A stretch of 64,000 nt of DNA. It comes from MWDV01 sp002070715. Its GTDB lineage: Bacteria > Verrucomicrobiota > Verrucomicrobiia > Limisphaerales > MWDV01. The notes under the pieces are model-generated. The model worked only from the letters and a program-made list of their open reading frames with translations, had not been told where the DNA came from and searched no databases. How positions within the stretch are numbered: the stretch's first letter is position 1; each line of letters begins with the position of its first letter. A program made the translations under genes and the position numbers. The stretch is taken from NCBI GenBank assembly GCA_035411585.1, contig DAONTI010000003.1, forward strand, positions 130,829-194,828. The letters are read 5' to 3'. Below, piece by piece: positions 20,001 through 27,636 of this stretch.

Positions 20001-21172
20001 CGCCGACCATCCTTGGGCATCCGGCGTCAAAAACCCTTTACACCACGCGGACGGTCACCCTCAACGTCAGCGCGGTGGGATCGGACCCGCTCACTTATCA
20101 ATGGCGGAAGAACGGCGCCGCCCTCACCGATACCGACCGCATCTCCGGAAGCACCACCCCGACGTTGAGCCTCACCGACCTCCAAGCGCCCGACGCCGGT
20201 GATTACGATGTTGTGGTGACCAATCCATGGGGCGACCAGACGAGTGACGCAGCGACGCTGACGGTGATCACACCGCCGACGGATAGTTACACGGCGGCCG
20301 TGCTCGCCGGGAATCCGCTGGCCTACTATCGGTTGAACGAAATGACCGATCCGGCCACCGGAACCGCCGTGGCGTACGATTACTGGGGCGGCTTCAACGG
20401 CACGTATGGCAGCGCCTGCCAGAACGGCTTTAACGGCATCTCCGGACCGGTCCCGCCCGGCTGGAGCTTCGAGACCGACAACACGGCCATGCAAGCAACC
20501 GCCACCGTGGCCGATTCCTGGGTTAATGTGGCGTTCGGCTCCCTGAGCACCAATACCGTCACCTTCACCATGTGGGTTTACCCGATCGGCGTCCAAGAAA
20601 GCCGGGCCGGGCTGCTGATCAGCCGTGGCGGCAGCAACGCGGGCGGCATGGGGTATTACGGGGACATGCTCAGCTATACCTGGAACAATAATAGCTCCTC
20701 GACGTATGGCTTCGCCTCCGGCCTCTCCATTCCGACCGAGCAATGGTCCTTTGCGGCAATGGTCATCGAGCCCGACAAAGCCACCCTGTACCTCGGCACG
20801 CCGACCGGTCTGGCTTCGGCTGTGAACGCCATCCCACACACCGCCGACGTGTTCGGCACCTGGCAGATTGGTCACGATAATGACCAAGGCAGCGCCACCC
20901 GCACCTTCAACGGGCGTATTGATGAAGTGGCCGTGTATCGCCGGGCGCTGGGCGAAGCGGAGATTCAGGCGCTCTTCGCGGCTGGCGGCGGCACGGTGGC
21001 CACGCCTCTCGACATCGAAATCGCCGGGGACAAGGTGGTGTTAAGCTGGTCGGGCGGCACCTTGTTGGAGGCCGATGAATTGACCGGACCGTGGAGCACC
21101 AATAACGCGGCCTCGCCCTACTCGGTCACGCCCACGGGGGCGAAGAAATTCTATCGGTTGATCCTCAAGTAG
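17063..21172 (+). CDS. Giant secreted protein with three Ig-like/LamG modules
   Basis: 1369 aa. A signal peptide (VIAALAASCLTSLASA) is followed by a unique domain to about residue 300. Three repeats of [Ig-like domain + concanavalin/LamG domain] follow at about 306-643, 646-973 and 979-1310. The Ig-like units share the pattern TYQWRKxG...L...DAGxYxVVVxN, and the LamG units share LAYWRLNE at the start and GxIDEVAVFxRAL at the end. The last ~55 residues form a tail ending in KKFYRLILK. No catalytic motif was seen; glycan or matrix binding is likely. It is 53 nt downstream of the lipoprotein gene and is followed by an intrinsic terminator. Confidence 0.85.
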   Translation: MNTPPYPSSCRVLRLRHKTVIAALAASCLTSLASAGIIGLKLGVNADGGLQSGYLLPTDYAGAPGFEQMNWMSLGRWGDNAGGQFSVVDSTGADTGVIINWDASGHYSQSGAKTPVDAFYPDGNLMNPYCDSNGGANGALAPTIYGNPNENKPLLFASGLSAWLASQNATSYAVVIYADGDQNQGRTGEYWLQAASGNPTEGLTYGADLTTHAFICDRANFFNTGLYAQVPLASLCNWIPTVAELGGGNAGWGALLGNSPGNYVVFSNLTADSFLLRTEEFRAAGGTLRSPINAVQIVPTTEVSPVTIAPLPGCQVYAGGTATFRAQVGGLVSTYQWRKSGGGNLVDGGNISGSTTPILTIRNVSAADQGNYELVVSNPIAVVTSDPAPLTLVTPAPGSYAEMVATNQPFAYWRLNENADPTADHAPAYDYVGGFNGVYGLAAANGSAGVAGPQPSAFPGFEAGNSALRSAGNTIRSWVVAPPLLMESDTVTLCAWVYPTAPTIPSYTGILFSRTTNNDVCGLGYGPNNTLGYTWNNSSDTYHFASGLVIPSNQWSFVACVIRPDSAALYVYNSTGQHAATNAIPHAPGAFKGLTCIGDDPSSANTPQNRAFTGMIDEVAVFARSLSDQELYLYYKKGLNVGLLPASVVRSPASLALYEGRPARFDVLGAGDLPLSYQWRAQGLDLTDGGRIAGVNTDRLTLADVTFADAGSYDVVLDNVVQIPAVSDAATLTVVASNASPPAYEAALRALNPLAYWRLNETSGTEAFNYWGGHIASHTNEPALGIPGPQPTEFAGFESGNVGVAYDGFANYTDTGVSYLNNRAQFTIVGWFNSAYTQADRTGLFGQNDVAEFGFSGVTAPAVTSDLGIWTPRGTARFTGLGQDIITQGQWYFVAAVADETSLTLYLFGDEGFRKTSTSLSTTNYGASADPFRIGGGGIQDPTGNYFVGQIDEVAVFDRALSSGEISTLYGVGRTGAPLPPTILGHPASKTLYTTRTVTLNVSAVGSDPLTYQWRKNGAALTDTDRISGSTTPTLSLTDLQAPDAGDYDVVVTNPWGDQTSDAATLTVITPPTDSYTAAVLAGNPLAYYRLNEMTDPATGTAVAYDYWGGFNGTYGSACQNGFNGISGPVPPGWSFETDNTAMQATATVADSWVNVAFGSLSTNTVTFTMWVYPIGVQESRAGLLISRGGSNAGGMGYYGDMLSYTWNNNSSSTYGFASGLSIPTEQWSFAAMVIEPDKATLYLGTPTGLASAVNAIPHTADVFGTWQIGHDNDQGSATRTFNGRIDEVAVYRRALGEAEIQALFAAGGGTVATPLDIEIAGDKVVLSWSGGTLLEADELTGPWSTNNAASPYSVTPTGAKKFYRLILK

Positions 21173-21200
21173 GCCGTACCAACCGATACAAAATGTTCAA

Positions 21201-21239
21201 GCAAAACGACCGGGGGCGGACTGCTCCCGGTCGCTTTTA
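21201..21239 (+). terminator. Rho-independent terminator after the LamG/Ig gene
   Basis: Perfect 8-bp stem CGACCGGG/CCCGGTCG (21207-21214 with 21226-21233), 11-nt loop, followed by CTTTT on the plus strand and preceded by AAAA, which could extend the helix. It lies 35 nt after the stop at 21172 and ends before the ATG at 21256, which supports that later start for the next gene. Confidence 0.8.
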
Positions 21240-21255
21240 CTTGGCCGGACCAAAC

Positions 21256-24200
21256 ATGGCGAAAGGAATCAAGCAGAACGGGCTCTGGCCGGGACACCCC
21301 CGCCGGACGATCCCTTTCGCCCGTCTCAAGGGCTGGTGGCGGCGGGGCGCCGGACTGGCCTTGGTCATGGGGCTGCTCCAGGCGACTGGCCAGGGGAACG
21401 TGGTGATTAACGAGATTCACTATGATCCCGACATCAAAACCGAGCCGGTCGAGTTCGTTGAGTTGTACAATGCCGGGGCGGAGTTGGTGGACTTGTCCGG
21501 CTGGCGCTTCTCCGCCGGCGTGACGTTTGCTTTTCCTCCGAACACAGTATTGCCGGCGGGCGGGTATCTGGTTGTCGCGCAAAATCCAACCGCCCTGCAG
21601 GCCAAGTTCGGAATCCACGCGCTGGGCCCGTGGGAAGGCCGGCTGGCCAACGAAGGCGAAACCATCACCCTGCGGAATGGCGCCAACGAGGTGGTGGACC
21701 AGGTGACTTACCGGCGCGGTTTTCCCTGGCCCACCGTGGGCGACCCGCCCGGCTATTCGATTGAACTGGTCAACCCCGCTTTTGACAACGATCTTGGCGG
21801 CAATTGGCGGGCATCGGTGCGCACGGCCCCGCCCGCCCACGGTCCCACACCCGGCGCCCGCAATTCAGTTTTCGCGACCAATCTGCCCCCCGCCATCCGC
21901 CAGGTGAAACATCAACCGTCCCAACCCGTCTCGGGTCAGCCGGTCGTGATTTCGGCCAAGGTGACCGATCCGCAAGGCGTCGTGAGTGTCTCGCTCCTTT
22001 ACCAGTTTGTAGAGCCCGGCAACTACATCGAATTGACCGACGCGGCGTACACGAACACGTGGACCAGTCTGCCGCTGAACGACGCCGGCGTGAATGGCGA
22101 CGAACAAGCGGGAGACCATGTTTACTCGGTGGTGCTCCCGGGCACGTGGCAAACGCATCGGCGGCTGGTGCGCTACCGGATTCAGGCCAAGGACGGCACC
22201 GGCGCCACCGTGACCGTGCCCTACGCGGATGATCCCCAGCCCAATTTCGCCTACTTTTGTTATGACGGCGTCCCCGCCTGGCGCGGCGCCGTCCAACCGG
22301 GCGTGACGCCCATGCTGGACTTTGACACCTCCGTCATGCGCCGTCTCCCGGTGGTGCATCTCCTGTCCAAGAGCAACTCCGTCGTCCGCGCCACCTGGTT
22401 CGACCGCTACCGGGGGGATGAGTACCGGTGGCTGGGCACGCTGGTTTATGACGGCAAAGTGTACGACCATATCCGCTACCGGGCCCGCGGCGGAGTGCAT
22501 CGTTACAAGATGGTCAAGAACATGTGGAAGTTCGCCTTCAATCGCGGCCATGATTTTCAGATGCGGGACGACTACGGCCGCCCTTACTCGACGCCGTGGC
22601 GGAAACTCAACCTGGGCGCCTGCATTCAACAGGGGGATTACGGACACCGCGGGGAGCAGGGCATGTTCGAGTCGGTGGGGTTCCGGCTGTTTAATCTCGC
22701 GGGCGTGCCGTCGCCCAAGACCACTTTCCTGCAGTTCCGCATCATCAGCACGGATTTCGAGGCCCGGCCCCACACGCAATACGAAGGGGATTTCTGGGGA
22801 CTCTACCTGGCCGTGGAGCAAATGGACGGACGGTTTCTGGATGAGCATCAGCTCCCCGACGGCAATCTCTACAAAATGGAAGAGGGCACCGGTGAGTTGA
22901 ACAACCTGGGCCCGCTCGGGCCCACCGACAAATCCGATCTCAACAGCTTTCTCGGCGCGTACCGCAGCACGAGCGCCCCGCCCGACGAAGCGTGGTGGCG
23001 CAACCATTTGTTGCTCCCCAACTACTGGAGCTATCAGGCCATCGTGCAAGGCATCCACCATTACGACATTTGTTACGGCAAGAACTATTTTTATTACCGC
23101 AATCCGGAAACCGGTCTCTGGTCCATTCACAGCTGGGACCTGGACCTGACCTGGGCGGATAACATGTTCGACTCCGGCTGCGGCGGGAAGGACGATCTGT
23201 ACCGACCGCTCTTCGGCGAGGACGGCCGTTACCCGTTCAAACCCGCACTGACTGTGGAATACAAAAATCGGGTCCGCGAAATCCGCGATCTGCTCTTCAA
23301 CTCCGATCAAGCCGGACAGTTGATTGACGAGTATGCCGGACTGTTGCGCGGGCCGACCAATACCCCGACCTTCCTGGACGCGGATCGTTGTCAATGGGAC
23401 TACAACCCGAAGATGATCAGTTCCGTTTACAGCGACGGCGTTTCCAAGGCCGGCCAGGGACGGTTCTACCAATGGCCGCATGAACCCACGGTCAGCAAGG
23501 ATTTCAACGGCTGCATTCAGTTGATGAAAAATTACGTGGCGGCGCGCGGGCAATTGTTGGATGGCCTGGCCCTGAGTTCGGTACCGGCCACGCCGGTCGT
23601 CACGAACCTGAGTCCGCCGGGATATCCGTTGAACCGCCTGCAGTTTCGGTGTTCCGCGTACAGCGGCGCCCAGCCGTTTGCGGCCATGAAATGGCGGGTG
23701 GGCGAGGTTGCGGGCGCCGACGCCCCGCCGTTTGATCCCACCCAGCCGCGGCCTTATGAAATTGACTCCGTGTGGGAAAGCGAGGCGTTCGCGCCTTTTG
23801 CGAGTGATGTAACCCTCCCGGCGAACGCCCTCAAGGTGGGGCGCACCTATCGGGTCCGCGCCCGATTGCAGGATGTCACCGGACGGTGGAGCCATTGGTC
23901 GGCGCCGGTTCAATTTGTCGCGGGCGAACCCGACCTGGCCACCGCGTTGACGGAAAATCTCCGCATCTCCGAGGTCATGTACGATCCGTTGGGGGGCGGC
24001 GCGTTCGAGTTTGTGGAACTGTATAATCGTCATCCGAGCCAGACGCTCGATCTGGGCGGGGCCAAGTTTACCAAAGGAATAGACCTGACCTTCCCCGCCG
24101 GCACCCTCTTGCCGCCGGGCGGCTATCTCGTGGTCATCAAAACGACGGAGGCGGATTTTCGTCACCATTACGGGCTGGCGCCGGACGTGCTTTTGGTCGG

Positions 24201-25824
24201 GCCTTTCTCGGGCAGCCTGGCCAATGAAGGGGAAGAGTTGAAATTAAAAACCGCCGCCGGCGGGACGACGGTCATTTCGTTCACCTACGGAAATGACCGG
24301 GGTTGGCCCTTGGCCGCAGCCAAGGCGGGGCATTCATTGGTACCCTTGGACCGCGCGCTGGAGGGACAGGCCACCGGGGCGTTGGATTATCCGGGTAACT
24401 GGCGCGCCAGCACGTTTATCGGAGGATCGCCGGGCCGGGCGGATCCAACCCCGCCGCCCCAGACCGTTGTGCTGAATGAAATAGTCGCTCACACGGATTA
24501 CTCCGATCCCGCCCATCCTGAATACGACTCGAACGATTGGATCGAGCTTTACAATGGCGGGGAAACGAGCGTCAGCCTCGCCGACTGGTATTTGAGCGAC
24601 AATCCCGCAAAACTCCGCAAATGGGCCATCCCGGCGGTGACCCTCCCGCCCGACGGCCGCATCAGCTTCGACGAAGTCACCGGTTTCCACAACCCGATCA
24701 CCACCGGTTTCGGTCTCGATAAAGCCGGGGAACAGGTGCTCTTGTCGTATCTGCCCGGCACCGATGAAGACCGGGTGGTGGATGCGATTCGGTTCAAAGG
24801 CCAGGAAAACGAGGTGTCGCTGGGCCGTTACCCGGATGCGGGCGAGGATTGGTTCACGCTGCCGCGCACGCGGGACGCCACCAACGCCCCGCCGCTCGCC
24901 CACGCCGTCATCAGTGAAATCCATTACCATCCGCCGGCCCCCGAGCCGGACAACACTCCGCAATCCGAGTTTATCGAACTGTTCAACCCGACGTTGGCCG
25001 CTGTGCCTTTCGCCAACTCTGATGGCGCGTGGCGTCTGGACGGGGGCATCCATTACACATTTCCCAGCGGGCATTCTTTACCCGCCGGGGGACTGGCACT
25101 CGTGGTGCCGTTTGATCCCGCGGATTCAGAAGCCCTCGCCATCTTCCGAGACCAGTATGGGGTGACCAATCCCGCCGTCCCAATTTTTGGGCCTTACACC
25201 GGTAAGTTGAGCCATCGGAGCGACCGCGTGGCGCTGGAGCAGCCTCAACGTCCGGACCTGCCCGGTCAGCCTTCTGCCTGGGTGATTGTGGACGAAGTGA
25301 TTTACGGCAACCAAACGCCGTGGTCGGCGGAAGCGAACGGCGGCGGGTTGTCCCTGCAACGCGTCTTCTGGGCTGGCAACGGCAATAATCCATCGAGTTG
25401 GTATGCCACAGCACCCACCGCCGGATTTATCCCCGTCGTGGATCGGGATGGCGACGGCATGCCCGATGATTGGGAATTGGCCCATCAACTGGATCCCGAG
25501 GATCCGGCCGACGCCGCCTTGGACGCCGACGGCGATGGTTGCTCGAACCTGGATGAATTCCTGGCCGGCACGGATCCCCGCGATCCGACGAGCGTGTTCA
25601 AGTTCACCCACGTTTCAGCCGCGCCGGAGGGAATTCATCTCCAATTTTCGACCGTGGCCAACCGGTCTTATTCCGTGCAAGTGCGCAGCAATGTGAGTGG
25701 AACGTGGCAGAAGCTCCAAGACATCCCGCCCAGTTCAACCAACGGCGTGGCGAATGTTTACGACTTCACCACGACGAACGCGGTTCAACGACTGTATCGC
25801 GCGGTAACACCAGCATTACCGTGA
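21256..25824 (+). CDS. Giant secreted lamin-tail-domain and CotH-kinase-like protein
   Basis: 1522 aa. A signal-like segment (GAGLALVMGLLQATGQ) is followed by a lamin-tail domain (VVINEIHYDP...EFVELYN, residues ~48-160). A CotH-type spore-coat kinase domain covers ~380-760: RYRARGGVHRYK, GDFWGLYLAVEQMDGRFLD and HSWDLDLTWADNMF, with the Asp-rich motif near residue 630. Three further lamin-tail domains start near 900, 1070 and 1215, each with a variant of ExxxxP...EFIELYN or EFVELYN. A calcium-type DRDGDGMPDDWE...DADGDGCSNLDEF stretch lies near 1395-1440, and a C-terminal tail ends LYRAVTPALP. I chose the ATG at 21256 because the upstream extension contains the preceding terminator. CotH proteins phosphorylate secreted proteins; that activity here is inferred. 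Confidence 0.85.
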   Translation: MAKGIKQNGLWPGHPRRTIPFARLKGWWRRGAGLALVMGLLQATGQGNVVINEIHYDPDIKTEPVEFVELYNAGAELVDLSGWRFSAGVTFAFPPNTVLPAGGYLVVAQNPTALQAKFGIHALGPWEGRLANEGETITLRNGANEVVDQVTYRRGFPWPTVGDPPGYSIELVNPAFDNDLGGNWRASVRTAPPAHGPTPGARNSVFATNLPPAIRQVKHQPSQPVSGQPVVISAKVTDPQGVVSVSLLYQFVEPGNYIELTDAAYTNTWTSLPLNDAGVNGDEQAGDHVYSVVLPGTWQTHRRLVRYRIQAKDGTGATVTVPYADDPQPNFAYFCYDGVPAWRGAVQPGVTPMLDFDTSVMRRLPVVHLLSKSNSVVRATWFDRYRGDEYRWLGTLVYDGKVYDHIRYRARGGVHRYKMVKNMWKFAFNRGHDFQMRDDYGRPYSTPWRKLNLGACIQQGDYGHRGEQGMFESVGFRLFNLAGVPSPKTTFLQFRIISTDFEARPHTQYEGDFWGLYLAVEQMDGRFLDEHQLPDGNLYKMEEGTGELNNLGPLGPTDKSDLNSFLGAYRSTSAPPDEAWWRNHLLLPNYWSYQAIVQGIHHYDICYGKNYFYYRNPETGLWSIHSWDLDLTWADNMFDSGCGGKDDLYRPLFGEDGRYPFKPALTVEYKNRVREIRDLLFNSDQAGQLIDEYAGLLRGPTNTPTFLDADRCQWDYNPKMISSVYSDGVSKAGQGRFYQWPHEPTVSKDFNGCIQLMKNYVAARGQLLDGLALSSVPATPVVTNLSPPGYPLNRLQFRCSAYSGAQPFAAMKWRVGEVAGADAPPFDPTQPRPYEIDSVWESEAFAPFASDVTLPANALKVGRTYRVRARLQDVTGRWSHWSAPVQFVAGEPDLATALTENLRISEVMYDPLGGGAFEFVELYNRHPSQTLDLGGAKFTKGIDLTFPAGTLLPPGGYLVVIKTTEADFRHHYGLAPDVLLVGPFSGSLANEGEELKLKTAAGGTTVISFTYGNDRGWPLAAAKAGHSLVPLDRALEGQATGALDYPGNWRASTFIGGSPGRADPTPPPQTVVLNEIVAHTDYSDPAHPEYDSNDWIELYNGGETSVSLADWYLSDNPAKLRKWAIPAVTLPPDGRISFDEVTGFHNPITTGFGLDKAGEQVLLSYLPGTDEDRVVDAIRFKGQENEVSLGRYPDAGEDWFTLPRTRDATNAPPLAHAVISEIHYHPPAPEPDNTPQSEFIELFNPTLAAVPFANSDGAWRLDGGIHYTFPSGHSLPAGGLALVVPFDPADSEALAIFRDQYGVTNPAVPIFGPYTGKLSHRSDRVALEQPQRPDLPGQPSAWVIVDEVIYGNQTPWSAEANGGGLSLQRVFWAGNGNNPSSWYATAPTAGFIPVVDRDGDGMPDDWELAHQLDPEDPADAALDADGDGCSNLDEFLAGTDPRDPTSVFKFTHVSAAPEGIHLQFSTVANRSYSVQVRSNVSGTWQKLQDIPPSSTNGVANVYDFTTTNAVQRLYRAVTPALP

Positions 25825-25925
25825 GGCGGAAACAGATCGCTGTGCCGCCGCCCGGGAACTTTCTCGCTTGGAATCGCTTCCCCGGCGGCAGCCGCAGGAA
25901 TGTCATCACCGCCCGCCCGAGCCAA

Positions 25926-26171
25926 TCAGGACACACCTGTTCCCTCCCAGGGCGCGAATGCCGGCGCGTTCATGTCAATCCCGCGATACAGCGCCGGATC
26001 AATCCCGGTATCAGCAACCGCAGGCACGCCGCCCGGCTGGCACGGAACCACTTGAAAATCATCCACCCCATTGTTGGTCACCAAAACGGTTGCTCCTGAT
26101 TTCGCCAATGCCACAAAACGGCGGACGTTCTGCTTGAACTTCGCCGTCGGCACGCGGACCACTTCTTTCAT
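25926..26171 (-). CDS. Phd/YefM-like antitoxin (orphan)
   Basis: 81 aa. The N-terminus MKEVVRVPTAKFKQNVRRFVALAKSG with VLVTNNGVDDFQVVPCQP matches the prevent-host-death antitoxin fold: a strand, the R-helix after xxxxFKxxxxxFV, and a strand with N-G-x-D/x-x-V. Such proteins bind their own promoter and neutralise a Doc/YoeB/VapC-type toxin with the C-terminal tail. No toxin frame is present 3' (25825-25925) or 5' (26172-26344), so it is solitary or its toxin has been lost. Confidence 0.6.
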   Translation of the reverse strand: MKEVVRVPTAKFKQNVRRFVALAKSGATVLVTNNGVDDFQVVPCQPGGVPAVADTGIDPALYRGIDMNAPAFAPWEGTGVS

Positions 26172-26344
26172 GAGCCGAAGATAGAGCCCATCGGGGGCGT
26201 TCTCAAAGTCCCCTTTTTCACCGGCACAATGAAAGAGTCCGTTGACCCTTCCGGTTCCGCATGCTCAGGATTTTCCTCGGGAACCAAAAGAATCGTTTAC
26301 CGGAGCCGGCTCTCTCTCATCAGGTTTCTTCGATTGGAGACGGT

Positions 26345-26563
26345 TCATAGTTGATCGGCCATCCGATCGAGAAAAGCCCGGGGCGCCAACTCATCTGCTT
26401 CCGGAGCATCGGCCATGAGGGGAAACGGAATTTCACGGCGGATAACGAGTTGCTTCAACATCATCCGGGTTACTTCGGAGGGCGTGGTGCCGATCCGCCG
26501 ACAAATACGCGTCGCTTCGGCCAGCAACTCCCGCTCAATCCGCACGCGAAAAATTTCGGTCAT
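26345..26563 (-). CDS. RelB/DinJ-family antitoxin (orphan)
   Basis: 72 aa from the ATG at 26563. MTEIFRVRIERELLAEATRICRR followed by IGTTPSEVTRMMLKQLVIRREIPFPL is a clear ribbon-helix-helix of the DinJ type (beta strand, helix, G-x-T-P/S-E turn, second helix, R-x-x-P-F). The C-terminal toxin-binding tail is about 22 aa. An in-frame ATG at 26671 would add 36 residues that fit no known member, so it was rejected. No YafQ/RelE-like toxin frame follows; the next minus-strand gene is another antitoxin 173 nt away. Confidence 0.7.
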   Translation of the reverse strand: MTEIFRVRIERELLAEATRICRRIGTTPSEVTRMMLKQLVIRREIPFPLMADAPEADELAPRAFLDRMADQL

Positions 26564-26763
26564 GCGCCCAAAATGCTCCAAGCGGAATGCGGACACAATC
26601 CCACGCGCCCCGGCGCGGACCTCTTTCGGAACAACGCAAAACTCCGTAGGCCCTTCCAACCCAGTGTTCATGGGGATTTACCCGGCAACCGGAAAACAAA
26701 AACGCGCTACGATCCGATTGGGCCGTCTGCGGGATTTATGGGAGTGGCGCGAGGGGTAGGCAG

Positions 26764-26838
<75 letters not shown>

Positions 26839-26988
26839 ATCCAAGGCTTTCAAGACTTGCTCCCTCCCCGGCAGCCCGACAATGCGGAGCCGGGGCATGA
26901 CCCTTATGACGCGGACAGGAAAGCCCGTTTAATTGGATTCGTCAAGACCAACATTCCGAACCAAACCTGCCGAGAAACAAGGAGCGGC

Positions 26989-27636
26989 TCACCGGCGCAG
27001 GTATTTCGCCACGGCTTCCGTCCGGGTGTGGACTTGCAACTTCTCGTAGATCCGACGGATATACCCACGCACGGTGTGGATGCTTAATCCCATTTTATCC
27101 GCGATGATCTTATACGACTCTCCGGCGGCCAGTCGTTCCAGAATTTCACGCTGGCGATCGGACAAGAGCCAGCGGGTGGCGTCGCCGGGTTTGACCGGGC
27201 CCGCCGAACGTTGCAACAGCCGGACCACCTTGCGGGCAATGGTCGCGGACATGGGCGAGCCGCCCGCCAGCAGTTCCCGAATGGCTTCCAACAGGCTCTC
27301 CGGCGGTTGCCGCTTGAGCAGGTAACCGCTGGCGCCGGCCATGAGGGCGTCAAAAATCAAATCATCATCATCAAAGACGGTGAGCATGATGACGAGGATT
27401 TCCGGCATTTTCTCCTTCAACCGGCGCACGCATTCAATCCCGTCCATCCCTTTCATTTTGATGTCCATCAACACCACCGCCGGCGATTCCGTCGGCAAGC
27501 GGGCGAGCGCATCCTGCGCGCGGCCATACTGGCCAACGCAGACGAACCCGCCCTGGGCGGTCAGGTAACGGACGATGCTGTCGCGCAGACCGGCATCATC
27601 ATCCACAATCGAGAAGGTAATCGGTTCAGTCGTCAT
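26989..27636 (-). CDS. NarL/LuxR-type response regulator
   Basis: 215 aa. The receiver domain has the acidic pocket D12-D14, phospho-acceptor D58 (VVLMDIKMKGMDG), T86 and K108 (GYLLKR). A C-terminal LuxR helix-turn-helix (LSDRQREILERLAAGESYKIIADKMGLSIHTVRGY) binds DNA. Its ATG overlaps the 3' end of the sensor kinase gene by 11 nt, so the two form one coupled two-component system. Its targets are not identifiable here; the nearest candidate upstream on this strand is the LamG exoprotein gene, separated by a terminator. Confidence 0.92.
   Translation of the reverse strand: MTTEPITFSIVDDDAGLRDSIVRYLTAQGGFVCVGQYGRAQDALARLPTESPAVVLMDIKMKGMDGIECVRRLKEKMPEILVIMLTVFDDDDLIFDALMAGASGYLLKRQPPESLLEAIRELLAGGSPMSATIARKVVRLLQRSAGPVKPGDATRWLLSDRQREILERLAAGESYKIIADKMGLSIHTVRGYIRRIYEKLQVHTRTEAVAKYLRR

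Noticed and set aside
21193..21255. Earlier start for the lamin-tail/CotH gene
   Set aside because: This extension contains the perfect hairpin terminator of the preceding gene; ATG at 21256 follows it.
21865..24168. 767-codon minus-strand frame inside the lamin-tail/CotH gene
   Set aside because: Antisense shadow; the plus strand has four recognisable lamin-tail domains and a kinase motif.
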